Below, in pieces: positions 47,479-58,600 of a DNA stretch of 64,000 bases. The stretch is from the NCBI GenBank assembly GCA_001051155.2, contig JYIP02000001.1, positions 744,001-808,000 on the forward strand. Reading direction: 5' to 3'. The notes under the pieces were generated by a model, which saw nothing but the letters and a program-made list of their open reading frames with translations, did not search any database and was not told the DNA's origin. Source of the DNA: Chrysoporthe austroafricana (lineage: Eukaryota; Ascomycota; Sordariomycetes; Diaporthales; Cryphonectriaceae). Numbering within the stretch: position 1 is the first letter of the stretch; every line of letters begins with the position of its first letter. The position numbers were made by a program, and so were the translations under genes.

Positions 47479-48049
47479 TGCACCAGGGTCAAGCTACTCC
47501 TGGCCTTGCTACACAGTTTGGAAGGGCAACGCGAAAAGCAACTCTTTCCACCTCAGCGCTGTCTGTTTCGAGCAGGAGCTAAATACAAATGATTATGACG
47601 ACGGATATGACAAGGCTTGGTTAGAAGGCTCCGTGCAAAGGCTGGCCGCGTCTTTTTGAATCAAGAACATCAGGATACCTACCCTTGATTGAATGGACGC
47701 GGAGAGCGGAAGGAGAGGTCGTTTGGCGTCAGAAAACCTGAGTGAATGGGCATGGATTCCTCAGTTGTTGTAGATACCTGCCTGCCCTTGCATACCCAGA
47801 GGAAGAGAAAGCAATGCCTGGACGTGATAGTCCTACCTAACATTTCCTTACAAAAAGTCCACGCCCAACCAATATGCGTTTTTACAGCCCATCCGGGTCC
47901 CAATGACTGGTCTTGTAGGACATCCACGTCACACACCCACCGCCGTCTATCTTTTACACAAATGACCTCCTCTCCAGATACACTCGAGCTCCGCAACCGC
48001 CGGAGGGAGAGGGGGTCAGCGCTTCAACAGCAACCAGATAGACCCCTCC
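47479..48049. other. convergent 3' regions
   Basis: Lies between DSN1 (+) and SDH5 (-). No gene seen. Confidence 0.55.
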
Positions 48050-48892
48050 TCACTTCCTCGACCCCAGCGGCGGCATGAACGCCATCCCCTCGGCCGTCTC
48101 CCGCTCCCGCCCGTTCCCCAGGACCCCCGCCGCGCTCCGCCGCTTCACGTGCGCCCGCAGCAGGCGCAGGACCTCGCTGTCCCTCCACCGCGCGGGCACG
48201 GGTCGGAACGCGGGCCGGAACGTCCCCACCGTCTGCGCCCACTCGCCCTTCGCGGGCGCCACGGGTCCGGTCGCGCCGGCACCGCTCAGGTACGGCTCGG
48301 AGCCCTGCAGGCCGGCGGCGGGCGTGCCGGCGGCGGCACCCGCCCCCGACGACGACGAGGAGGAAGAGGGAGGGACATCGGCGGTGGGGGTGGTGGGCTG
48401 CGTCGCCCAGTAGTAGATGTCCCAGTCGTTCTCGTCGAGGAAGAGATCGTACTCGCGCATCTGGGCCGGGGTCATGTCGCGGAGGTGGGCGGCGGCGAAG
48501 GTGGAGAGGAGGAGGTCGGACTCGAGGGTGCCACGCTTGCGGGATTGGTCTGGCCCCGCCGTGTCAGCTCTCGCGATGCTCTAGGCTTCTCCTCCATCCG
48601 TCCTTGGGGGGGGGGGAAGATGGTCTGGTATGACCAGGGAAGGGAGGGACTCACAGGTCAGCCTCGCGCGCATGGTCTCGGGGTCTTCGCCCGTCCGCCG
48701 CAGCGGCTCGATCTTGAACTTTGCGCCCTCGAGCTCGCCGACGCCCAGCTCGCCGTCCGCGACGGGGTCGAACGGCCCGCTGTTGCTGCTGCTGCTCTGC
48801 CACCGTGCCGGCACCGCAGTGGCGAGGGGCACGAGCCTGGCGCTGAGGACGCGCCGGGCGGCGGGGCGGGCTGCGCGCTGGAGGGGGTTCAT
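48050..48892 (-). CDS. SDH5: succinate dehydrogenase assembly factor 2 (Sdh5/SDHAF2)
   Basis: Mitochondrial matrix protein that promotes covalent FAD insertion into Sdh1. Exons 48892-48655 and 48549-48050, with a 105-bp intron, give 245 aa. The N-terminus is an Arg/Ala-rich presequence ([19 protein letters not shown] before the mature part). Exon 2 opens with the conserved core: [40 protein letters not shown] and YYWATQ, including the R-G-x-x-E-x-D signature. The Ser/Ala/Gly-rich tail with a terminal basic segment ([13 protein letters not shown]) makes it longer than the yeast protein (about 160 aa), as is common in filamentous fungi. The splice (T plus AC giving Tyr) restores the core. Confidence 0.92.
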
Positions 48893-49614
48893 GACGGTGT
48901 GCTTGTTGCCAGCCCTTCTCTCTTTCTCTTTCCCGTGTGCTTTACGTCGGTCGGACGGGGGAGAGGATGTAGACGTGTGGGGGAAGCTTTGTTCGTGTGC
49001 GAGGCTACGGAGCACGGAGCACGAGCACGGGCAGTAGAATTTCTGTGAAAGGCGCCCCGGTTCCGTCATAGATTGCCGAGGCCCGCCCATGCGCTGTGTG
49101 ATCCCGCCGGCGCCGTCTCCATCTCGGCATCGGGGGCCCCGTCAGATCTGGCTGCAGGGGTCACTCCAGCGGCTCTTTTTTGGCCGGGACGATAGCACGG
49201 GCCAGTGCTTCTCATAGGGTTGTTTGTCGTGCTGGATACCTCAATGGAGGCATTGTTGCTGTGTTCCGGTCTCAGTACATGTGAGACGAGCTGCCCTCGT
49301 CTCGCTGCAGGGCCTACGCCAGCCATGCCGTGCTTCGTCCTCTTCCACAACCCATAATTACCATGCTCACCTCGCACCGATCAGACCCAGGCAATGACTC
49401 TTTCTATACGTTTCATCATTGAATACTCTTTGCAGACCTAAAGCGTACACGTATCCCAGAAAGCTGCCCAGCCCAGCCCCCATTTTCGAACGCATTCTCC
49501 CACAGAGAGGCCAACCTTTGCGGGATGCCTGAACTGAACTCCGGAAGATTATAAAACCACCATCTCACCGTGCCAATCGTGCCAATTGTTCCCAAGAGAT
49601 ATCGCCCCCGCAGA
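48893..49614. other. intergenic, SDH5 promoter and ERV25 3' region
   Basis: No gene seen; both flanking genes run on the minus strand. Confidence 0.55.
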
Positions 49615-50569
49615 CTAGATAAGATGCTTGGACCTGCACCATAGGAGACACGGTCAGCATGCGCCGGACACGGGCGGCGGTGGTGCTGCCCGGAGGAGGG
49701 CAGGCTGGGGAGGAAAAGGGTTCCAACTGACCTGAAGTACGCCCGCAGGTACAGAACCTGCCACACCCACAGGCCGATCAGCAGGAAGGTGGTGCCGAAG
49801 CCGAACCACTTGACGCGGTTGTTGGTGCTCTCGTTGGTGTCGCGCAGCTTCTGCTCGCGCGACCGCAGGTAGTCCATCTCGCTGACGATCTCGGCCACCA
49901 TCTCCTCCATGCGCCGCAGGTCCGCCTCGACGGGCTTGAGCTTTTCGGTGGCCTGGATCGCCGACCAGTCCTTGGCGTCAGCGCCGATGTCGACGTCCAG
50001 CTCGACGTGCCGGGTCGGGTCGTTGAGCTGCCGGGCTGTTGGAGGGGGGAACGAGGGCGTCTAGGTCAGCTTGCCTTCCGTGCTGTTGTCCGTCGGGGAG
50101 GTGGGGAGCCAGAGAGAGGAGGGGGGGCACGCGCGGGCAATGATAACGACGTACATCCTGTCAGGAGGTTCTCGAAGCAGACGTCAAAGGCCGCGTCCGC
50201 GTGCGACGTGAAGACCGTCCTCTGCTCGCCAGCGACGTCCTGCGGCTTTCCGTACTCGTTTCCCACCACGTCCCTGATCTGCACGCCGCGGGAGGCGGAC
50301 GCCGGTCAGCACAAACACCTCCCTCGCTCACCCTGCGGAGGGGAACCACTCACGTGCATGTTGACGCGCATGCCGTCGCCCTTCTGCCCGCTGACGATGG
50401 CCGTGACCACCACCAGCGTGTCCTTGGCGACGAAGTTCCGTATGCACCTCTCCTTCTTGCTGTCGTGCGACTGCGACGTGGCCTGGAGGTCGAACTTGAG
50501 CGCCTGGGCGCAGGCGACGAGCAGCACCAGGCTGCAGACGTACTGCAGCAGGGAGCGCGGTAGAGCCAT
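49615..50569 (-). CDS. ERV25: p24-family cargo receptor Erv25
   Basis: Type I membrane protein of COPII vesicles that cycles between ER and Golgi and helps to sort GPI-anchored cargo with Emp24. Four exons, 50569-50354, 50278-50155, 50035-49732 and 49633-49615 (introns 75, 119, 98 bp), give 220 aa. Signal peptide [24 protein letters not shown] domain from about 25 with the pair of disulfide cysteines (KKERCIRNF and DVCFENLL); the family segment [19 protein letters not shown]; a lumenal coiled coil ([19 protein letters not shown]); one membrane helix ([14 protein letters not shown]); and the short cytosolic tail RAYFRSKHLI. The last five residues come from a 19-nt terminal exon, recognised because only it yields the SKHLI tail typical of Erv25. 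Divergent from the U1-C gene. Confidence 0.95.
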
Positions 50570-50672
50570 GGTTTGGGGGGTTGTGCGTGCGGATTCTCTC
50601 GTCGGCTTGTCGGAGGGGGAGAAAGGGAGAGGCAGCGCGAGAGAGAGGTATCGTGACGGGCAGGTTCACTGC

Positions 50673-50716
<44 letters not shown>

Positions 50717-51049
50717 GCTGTGCTGTGCTACTGCAGCGCCTCCCCAACCCCGAACGAAGGTGTCCTTAGCTGAGAAAATGCCAGGGGGTTGCCCTGGCCG
50801 TGCCGGGGCCGTGGCGTGTGCCAGGGTAGCTCTGCGGGTGGCCCGCCCAATCGCGGCAGGCCTAACCCTGGCACCTGGCAGCGACTTGGGGTGCTACGGT
50901 TAGCCTCGCTCGTCTTGCCTTTCCAGCCTTGCCGCCGGCGAAGTTCTTCTGCTCGTCTCTCGACGTCCATCGCCCGCGACGCCCACACCACCAGGCGACG
51001 ATACCACACCCCCCTTTAACCCAGCGAGACCCAGAACGGCGCAGTCAAG
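50570..51049. promoter_or_regulatory. bidirectional promoter, ERV25 and U1-C
   Basis: 480 bp between two divergent start codons. Includes the CTG/CAG repeat in the ERV25 leader. No further gene. I could not identify specific factor sites. Confidence 0.6.
50674..50715. repeat. CTG/CAG trinucleotide repeat, 14 units
   Basis: Fourteen perfect CTG units on the plus strand, followed by degenerate TGCTG steps. They lie 105-146 bp upstream of the ERV25 ATG and would be transcribed as CAG in its 5' leader. Confidence 0.95.
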
Positions 51050-51976
51050 ATGCCTAAGTGTAAGCCAATGCTCTCCCCTCTGCACCCTCCCCGCTCCTTT
51101 CCCCCAGACCAGACCAGACCAGACCGCAGGGGAAGCTCTTGAGGTCACCACCCAGGCTAACGCGTCCGCCTCTCCTTCGCGGCCCCGGCACAGTCTTCTG
51201 CGACTACTGCGATGTCTACCTCACGCACGACAGCATGAGCGTGCGCAAGGCCCACAACAGCGGCCGCAATCACCTGCGCAACGTCATCGACTACTACCAG
51301 CAGATCGGCCACGAGAAGGCCCAGTCCGTCATCGACTCCATCACCTCCTCCTACGCCGCCGAGGGCCTCGCCCACAACAACCCCATGCTGCCGCAGAACC
51401 AGCCCGGCGGCGGCGGCGCTGGCATCGGCATGGGCGGTGCGCCCCCCTTCCCCCCGCCCGCCGGCATGCCGCCGTTCGCCTTCCCCGGCGGCGTGCCCCC
51501 GCCTGGCTTCCCCGGCCTGCCTGGCGCCGCCGCGCCCGGCGCCGGCGGTGCGCCCGGCGGCTTCCCTGCGATCCGTAAGTCCTCCTGCTTGCTCCATCCT
51601 TGCCTCACACTGTGCTTCTCGCGCCCCTCGGCGCGTGTTGTGTGTATGTGGAGATGGACACAGACATAGCTGACAAGTCGCCAACACAGCACCACCGCGC
51701 CCAGGCTCCAACTTCTCCCTCCCGCCCTTCCCACCGCCGCTGAATGCCGGCCCCGCGGGCTCGACAGGCACGCCGCCCCTCCCGATCCCACCGCCCGGCA
51801 GCGCCGGCGGCCTGCCGTTCCCTCCGCCGCCGCCGGGCGCCCCGGGCGGCCTGCCGTTCCCACCCCCACAGGGTGGTGTCCCGCCCAACTTCCAGTTCCC
51901 GCCGCCGGGCGGCTTCCCCGGCATGCCACCGCCTCCGTTCAACGCGGGCGGCCCGCCTGGTGGGGACAGGAGGTGA
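51050..51976 (+). CDS. YHC1: U1 small nuclear ribonucleoprotein C
   Basis: U1 snRNP subunit that stabilises pairing of U1 RNA with the 5' splice site. Three exons: a 10-nt exon 51050-51059 (MPK plus one base), then 51194-51574 and 51690-51976 (introns 134 and 115 bp), give 225 aa. The U1-type C2H2 zinc finger starts at residue 4: [19 protein letters not shown] with ligands Cys6, Cys9, His24 and His30 ([10 protein letters not shown]), followed by [19 protein letters not shown]. The remainder is Pro/Gly/Phe-rich (repeated PGG, PFPPP, GFPG), as in all U1-C proteins. The tiny first exon is required, because the finger otherwise has no ATG. Confidence 0.96.
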
Positions 51977-52924
51977 TCGGTGGGGGGAGGGGATCTCCGC
52001 TGGGGATGGTTTGGTTCCGGAAGGTGGTGGTCCTGTGAGCGAAGGGCACTGCTAGGCCGCGCGTGCGTGGCTGAGAATGTCGATTCTGAGGAGGGATATT
52101 CGAGGGGATCACGGCGTACGGCGTTGGGAACAGGTCGAGATATACCAAAAGCTGGAGTCGACCAAGAGGCCAGAGACTGGATGAACCTTGCGTGAAGATA
52201 TGGTATTGCAGGAGAAGTTGAGAGCGCGCCCGTCTAGATCATACAGGTCTGGCGAGGAATTGTGACTGGACTTTATCGAGCCGCGGCAAAAATGCGGTCT
52301 GGTGCTGCTTTGAGCGACTTCTAGTATCATCGGCTCACTAGGTCGACTACTTAGAACAGGTTGCTGCCGCATGTGAAGAAAGCAATTAGGTCAGGAGAGG
52401 TGGGGGATCCGCAAGATCATGCAAGGGCCGTTCAGTATCATTCGCGCTCATCATGACAAGGATACAAGAAGCTATCTATAATGTACAACAAAGACCCTGG
52501 TACTATCCATCACCTCATGTCGTCGCGTGCTCCGTCGATGCAGCCAAGAAGATCAAAGCCAACAAGCTCACCACGTTCGTAAAGCTTCTCTCTTTCCCGA
52601 GTGCCAGACGCAAAATTCAGAGATAGCAAAGTTCTTTTCTGTATCGCCCCACTCCGTACGCATGAAAAAATGGCATGCCGGATCGCATGGGAAACCAATA
52701 ACTGCTTCTCGCTGCTCGATAACTGCTGAAACCTCATGGTCGTTAAAATCATATATCGTGAGGACCCGAACGCCTCGCCTGCACAACCGAGTGCGACCCT
52801 TCCCACCGTCACTTTCGTTCGTGCTTCGAAATCATGCTGCGTCTCTTTGATAAGAGTAATAATCAAATAATCATAGTCATTGCTTCGTCAAAAAGAATTA
52901 AACGGCCGTGGTAGAATTCGTCGT
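51977..52924. other. convergent 3' regions
   Basis: Lies between U1-C (+) and the Ser/Arg-rich gene (-). No gene supported. AT-richer from about 52200. Confidence 0.5.
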
Positions 52925-55900
52925 TCAAAGTTGGTCGTGGACTAGCCCAGTCGGTGGATCATCTCGAAGCCGCTTACTTCTCATAAATTCCTCGAGTGTG
53001 GCTGTTGTAGGCTGAAGCCGGTGGAATCTTGTGTCGAGATCATCCAGGGTCCCAGTCACGAGGCCATCAGAACCTGCCTCGGGCAGCGTCCTCAGCTCTT
53101 CGCGGGTGGCTGAACGCCTCGTTAAGACCGTCACGCCGGATGACATCGTCCACGCCATCACGGACGTCTCGTGGCCCACTGATCTTCTGCCGCAGCTCAT
53201 TGCTCCGCTTCTCGCGCCTCTTCTCGCTGAGCCGCCTAGGGATGCCCTGAACGCTCTGTGTGAAGGACCATGTCCTCTTCAAGCTGTTGCGCTGCAGTTC
53301 ATCGTCGCTGCCCCGGCGGCTGCGAGGACCCTTAGTCAGGCTGTACGATCGGGGGAAGATAGGCACGCGGCGCATCTCGGGATCGGTATCGGCGCGAGGT
53401 TTCTGCCTGCGCAAAGAGCCCATGCTCTCTCCATGTCTCACTACGCGCAGGTTCCCGCTGGGGGTCCTCTTGATCGTTCGGCGTTCCGGTGCGTCTTCGT
53501 AGCCGTACGGGTCGTGGTCATCCTGGAGGGGCATAATTGCGAAGGTTCGTTTCATCCGCTGGCTGAGACTTCGCTTTGGAGGGCGGGGGCGATTATCGAT
53601 GACCGGGTATCTCATCATCATCTCCTCTCCTTCGCCGTTGTCCACATCATACACTCCATCACCATCGCCGTCGTAGAAGCCTGGATAATGAGATGGCCGC
53701 CAGTCTGGATAGAGCCGAGACTCGTCTCTGGGCCGCCCATCCAACATTGCATCATCATCATAATCCAGCTCCGGATCCTCGGCACTCTCCTTTCGGATGG
53801 TCCTGCTCAAAGACAACCTCCGAGTCAGGAAACCCGGCCGCGCTTCGCGGCTTGGCGATGGACCAGACGATGAATGCCGTCTTTGGCCCAGAGCCCGCCG
53901 TACCATTGCCAGGCCTCGCGAAGGCTTTTCCTTGGTCTCCTCGTAGAAATTGCCTAGCAGTCTCGGCTTCTCCTCTGCTGGTGTCAAGCCCGAGGGCGTA
54001 GCTGGAATGAACTGGAGAACAGGCGGCTCGGGGGGAGCACGCGGATTCCTGAGGGGGGAGTCAATCTCATTCAGAGAGAGCGGAGGATGGGCCTGAGGGG
54101 GGGTGACAGGTTGCTCTTCCATGACACCATCAACCTCGGTCGTAGTGATGATCGGCCTTTGCGGCCTCTCAGTGGCCTGACTCTTGCGTTCTCCGTCAGA
54201 GCTGTCGGAAGGCCGATGATCGACTACGAGGACCGATCGGTTCTGGTGGGGCACAATGCTCACAGCCATGGCTTGTGCAATCTCAGCTGCGGTCAAAGCT
54301 GTGTCCACTGAGGTCTGAGAGAAAGGCGTCGCCGCCAGCGTCGACAACAGTGGGCTGCCGAGTTGGGTATCGACAGTATTTCGATGATCCTCTGTTTCTC
54401 CATGATTGCCATCTGGTCTGACATTGCTATAAGCGGGCACGAAATAATCGTGAGACGCAACCGAGTGCCCCGCTAGGAGCGGCGCAGGGGGCTCTGGCTG
54501 GCTGCTTGGTGGTTCTACTGTTGCACGATTGGAAGGTCGGGGTGCCTCGTTGGCGGTGACAGCATCATTGTGTGCTTTCAGACTCTCCGATGTCAGGGAT
54601 CCTGCCCGAGAGCCATTGCGTGACGTCTCTCTAGACCCGTTTCGACTGGTCGGCGCCGACAATGACGAGGTCCTCCTAGGCACAACAGGTGGATAGTCGA
54701 TAGTCCGTTGATCGCCTGGGGTCGAGCCATCTGACTCCGAAGATCTCCGGCGTCGCCTCGACGGTCTGTCAAAGTAGGCTGTCAAGTCGTGTTGAGCCGG
54801 TACCTGGGAAAGAGGGACAGAGTTCATATTCTGGCTGCGCTTCGACTTTTGGCTGCTGGCGGATCGAAGTGAACGGTCCTGGCTGCTGGACCTATTCGAC
54901 GAGTGACGATCCGGCACGACTACTACCGGTATGCCTCCACTCTTCCAGACCTCACGCCGAGCTTTGCGATTGGAGATAGAGTTCGTTGTTGAATTCGACG
55001 CATAACTATCGCGCGGCGCTTCCCTCACTTGATATGTGGGCCGGCGGCGGGCCACATTGTCTTGGAGGCTCGGCGCGGAGCTGAGGGGCGAGGGCTGCCA
55101 GATAGAGTCGCGCAAAGCATCCACGCGCTTAACGTGACGCAAAGTTTTGTGACGACGCGGAGTCGCCGTCTCGACCAGAATGGCCTCTACTATAGTCGAT
55201 GCTGTTGATCTCGAAGACATCCCCGACAGCCTCCTGGCATCCACACCGGCGGCTGTTTCCGCGGTCGCGGCTTCTGGGGCTGTGAAGCTCCTTGGAGGCT
55301 CGCGGGTTGGAGAGTCGTATGTCAAGACCCGACCTTGCAGCGGCAAACTACGCCCAGCCTTCGGAGCATTCGTTGGAGTGACGGTAAGGTCGTCCAGAAT
55401 CTCGGGCTCTTCACCCCTGTTTTGTGGCCTCTGCCGCCTCTTCTTCACGGTTACATTCCTTGCAAGATTGTCATCCCACTCCTGTTCAACCTCGCTGCTG
55501 CCGGACCGCCACTCTCCGTCAAAGCTAGTGAAGTCGCCTTTCGGAGTCGGAGTAAGGTCGTCGTATTCGTCCAAAGAACTCGGTCTGATGCCTGGGCTTA
55601 GTCCTCTCCCGATCTGCCCCTTCTTGTTGTCGCCGTTTACTTGATCAAACGTGACCTGCGAGACTCTTGCCGACAGTGGGGCAGGACGCAGAGTCGACCT
55701 GTTGTCTTCCTCATCTGACTGCTCGGGACTCTCCAGCGCAGTCTTGAAAGACTCGGTTCGCGAGTCTGTTGTGCTCTTGGAGGGTATCCGGTCGTAAAGC
55801 GTCGGTCGCACGGCCGATGCCCGACTCCGGTTCTTGGGTTGCGGGGGCGTCACTTCGGGCGTGGGCGGGCTTCGCTGATTTGGGGGCGTGGTCGGGCTCG

Positions 55901-56360
55901 TCCTGGACAAGACGTCCTCGGAGCTCTGTGCTGGTGTCTGGAGAGGGCTAAGGTTCGAGATGTTGACGGAGTGGCTGCTCGACGAGGTTCTGGAGTGCGC
56001 CGGAGGGGTAGGCGGCAGCTCGCCCCCGCTGATTTTGCGCCGCTGATGCCTCAGTGTATGAATGCTTGCCACGTGTGAGCCAGACCCGTTCTCAGACAGG
56101 AAGAAAGTCCAAAGGGGAAACCAGCATGCATACCTTTGGGACCCAGAGCTAGACCTCCTCGAGTCTGGCGTGCCAGACGAGCTCCCAGTCAGACTTCCGG
56201 TTCTGGGCCGCGGCAGAGGCTTGTGCTTCCTGAAGGTGCGTGGGCTCGCAGGGCTCCCATCAGGAGCGTTCTGGGGCGCGTGTGGAGGGACAATATATTC
56301 GATGTCGGGCGCTGCTATGGTGCTCAGAGGCGGCGAAGGCTCGGGCGGGCCAGCCATCAT
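52925..56360 (-). CDS. large disordered Ser/Arg/Pro-rich protein, function unknown
   Basis: Exon 1 56360-56134, a 69-bp in-frame intron (GTATGC to GCAAG), and a long exon 2 from 56064 to a stop at 53067 give 1074 aa. An optional 46-bp intron (53073-53028) would replace the last residue and extend the protein to 52925, giving 1106 aa ending RSKRLRDDPPTGLVHDQL. The listed span covers the longer form. The protein is predominantly disordered, rich in S/T-P and RRxS sites. It has a Tyr/Asp-rich acidic patch (PELDYDDDAMLD, DGDGDGVYDVDNGEGEE) and a basic C-terminal part (RRTIKRTPSGNLRVVRHGES, SYSLTKGPRSRRGS, LKRTWSFTQSVQGIPRRLSE). No enzyme domain or membrane segment. It resembles uncharacterised pezizomycete proteins; I infer a phosphorylated regulatory or cytoskeletal protein only weakly. 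Confidence 0.8.
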
Positions 56361-58550
56361 GCTCGGGCCAGACGGGACTCAGGCGCGTCCAAGCTGGCTG
56401 TGACTGGATCGCTTGTCGTTCTACTTCGCGAATCGGAGAGTGGTGGACGGACCCCGTACCTGCATGTTGGACGAAAGAAGGGCAGGGGAAAAGTGCTTGG
56501 TCGTTAAGGATGGAATATAAACGCGCCGTTCAGAAAAAGTAACCTCGCGGGGGCTGGTAAGGTATGAATGATGTCTATGGATGCTGGGCCGGGCGGTTGA
56601 GGAGCTGGTGTGACCCAGGGAAGAAGCGGCACGGCGGCGGCTGAGAGCCGAACGGGGCCAGTCAGTGGTAAAACCTTGGAGGCGGAGGCGCCCTCGAGGC
56701 AGGTCAGCTGTCCTCAAACAAGGGCTGTGTGCAGACTGCCTATGAACATGAACCACGACGAGTGCTGTGGGGTGGCAGGCGACGGTATCGCGGGACAGAG
56801 GGCGTGGTCTTGTTGACGAGACGCGGGCGCAGAGGGAAGCGAGCAGGAGGTCGAGTTCGAGACGGTTCGCCAATCAGGTTTCCACCGGGTTGGAGGCGCA
56901 GACCAATGAAGATGGGATGAAAGTACTGGGCATGGCTGACAATGCGCCAGGCCAGGGCAGGACAGGGCAGGACAAGGCAGTAGGGGAGCGAGAACCTGGC
57001 TCGGGTACGTAAGGCGAGGCTGCCGAGTGCGGTATGTCAGACGGGGACCAGCTGGGCAGTCGTGCGATGCGTGGTTGGGAGGATCACTTGTTCCTCCTCT
57101 TCATCAGCAGCAGCAGTAGCACCTCGGTGGGACATGCGACGACTTCAGACGAACGTCGACCAGGTGGTGGCTGGGGGGCGGGTAAAAAAAAAAAAAGAGT
57201 CTGGTGGCAGGAAAGTGCCGATTGGAGGAGTGAGTGGTGAGCTACCACTACCAGGTGATTATGGTAGTACTTTTCTTGGTAGCGGCAGCGTGCGTGTGGA
57301 GGAACGAGAAACGAAGGATGCCGACCTGGGCAGCGCCGGTGGGAGGAGGGCGAGATGCAGACGCAGATGCTTGGAAGCTCGAGGACGCAGTCACGTCAAG
57401 GTTGAGGTCACACTGCCTCTGCCTCTGCAGTCGAGGCACGTCTAAGCTCTACTAAGGCGACCCACCGTAGCACCCACGGCACCCTACTGGGCACCCCAGT
57501 AGCGCTCGAGTCGGGCAGGGGGCCAACAGGGGACCAGGGCCCCTCCTTTGTATCGAGAACAAGGACCTGCCCACTACCCACCACCATAGTACCAGGGTAC
57601 AATTGGAGCCCGCGGCGGGGGGGCTGGGGATTGCTGCAGGGTTGGGGAGGCACCGAGGGTCGATGACGGATGACACCTAACCCACCTAACCCATCCTCGA
57701 ATCTGGAACAGCACCCAAGACCACATGCCCCAGGCTTAGATCGGGAGGGAAAAAAGCAACTTCATCCCGCCGCCCCAGGCCGTGCCGGGCGTTTCAAGAG
57801 GGGATGGGATTCTCACGCACGCACGTCTGTTCCGATGCAGGACGCTGGGGGAGCTGGGCCGGCGTTCTAGAACGTGAGATCGAAGGAAGCTTGGGCCACC
57901 CAGCACAGCAAGATCGGCCAGCAGGCATCACCACTTCCGTTCCTACTAACGTCCGTGACCTCCCAGGCCCCCCTTCCCCGCCTTCCCGGCGGCCGAGTCT
58001 CCATCGCCAGACTCGATCCTACCTGTCGACACCCAGGCTCTCTGGGGATGCCATGTCTCAAACAACAGGTCGTGGTCCTCGCGGATGGATATTCGAGGGG
58101 TCAGCTGTCGCCGACGCATGCAGCACGGCCAAGCCCCATGCCCCATGCCCATTCTCATGCCCGTGCCTAACCCATTCGGCGCCCCCAGTCTCTGTGCGTT
58201 CGACGCTTCTGCACCTCCCTGCAGCTTCATGCGCTCGGCCAGGCTCGACTCGCCGCCCGTCCGGGCCATGCTTTGACCTCACCGCGGACGGCCCTCGCCC
58301 GCCCCATCTGAGCTCTTCACCGCGACCTCGGGTCTGTCGAGCACCAGAGGCGGGCCTACGTAGGGCGCAGCCGCGCATCGTGTAGCTTGACGTCCAGCTG
58401 TCTCCCCAGGCTACTTGACCGCGTCGCGCGAGGCACGCGAGAGGGCACTCGGGTGGTGGCCGTTCCGGAGGAGCACCCTGCCGCGAAACGAATCCTCCCT
58501 GCACCTCCGCCAGTTCGCCATAGAGTGCTAATATTGTGACGCTCACTCTC
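56361..58550. other. 2.2-kb upstream/intergenic region
   Basis: Promoter side of the Ser/Arg-rich gene. No gene supported. A poly-A run occurs at 57185-57197. It ends at the inverted repeat that marks the change to AT-richer DNA. Confidence 0.5.
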
Positions 58551-58600
58551 CCGAAACTGGAAGCCTTTGCTTCCAATTTTGCAAAGGCTTCCAGTTTCGG
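58551..58600. repeat. perfect 20-bp inverted repeat with 10-nt spacer
   Basis: Arms 58551-58570 (CCGAAACTGGAAGCCTTTGC) and 58581-58600 are exact reverse complements around TTCCAATTTT. It lies within about 100 bp of the visible switch from GC-rich to AT-rich sequence. No gene ends close by, so a simple terminator is unlikely. A miniature element remnant or recombination scar is possible. Confidence 0.95.

Noticed and set aside
26880..50715. short tandem repeats examined as possible CRISPR-like arrays
   Set aside because: All are simple microsatellites with 2-8 bp units and no spacers; the genome is eukaryotic.
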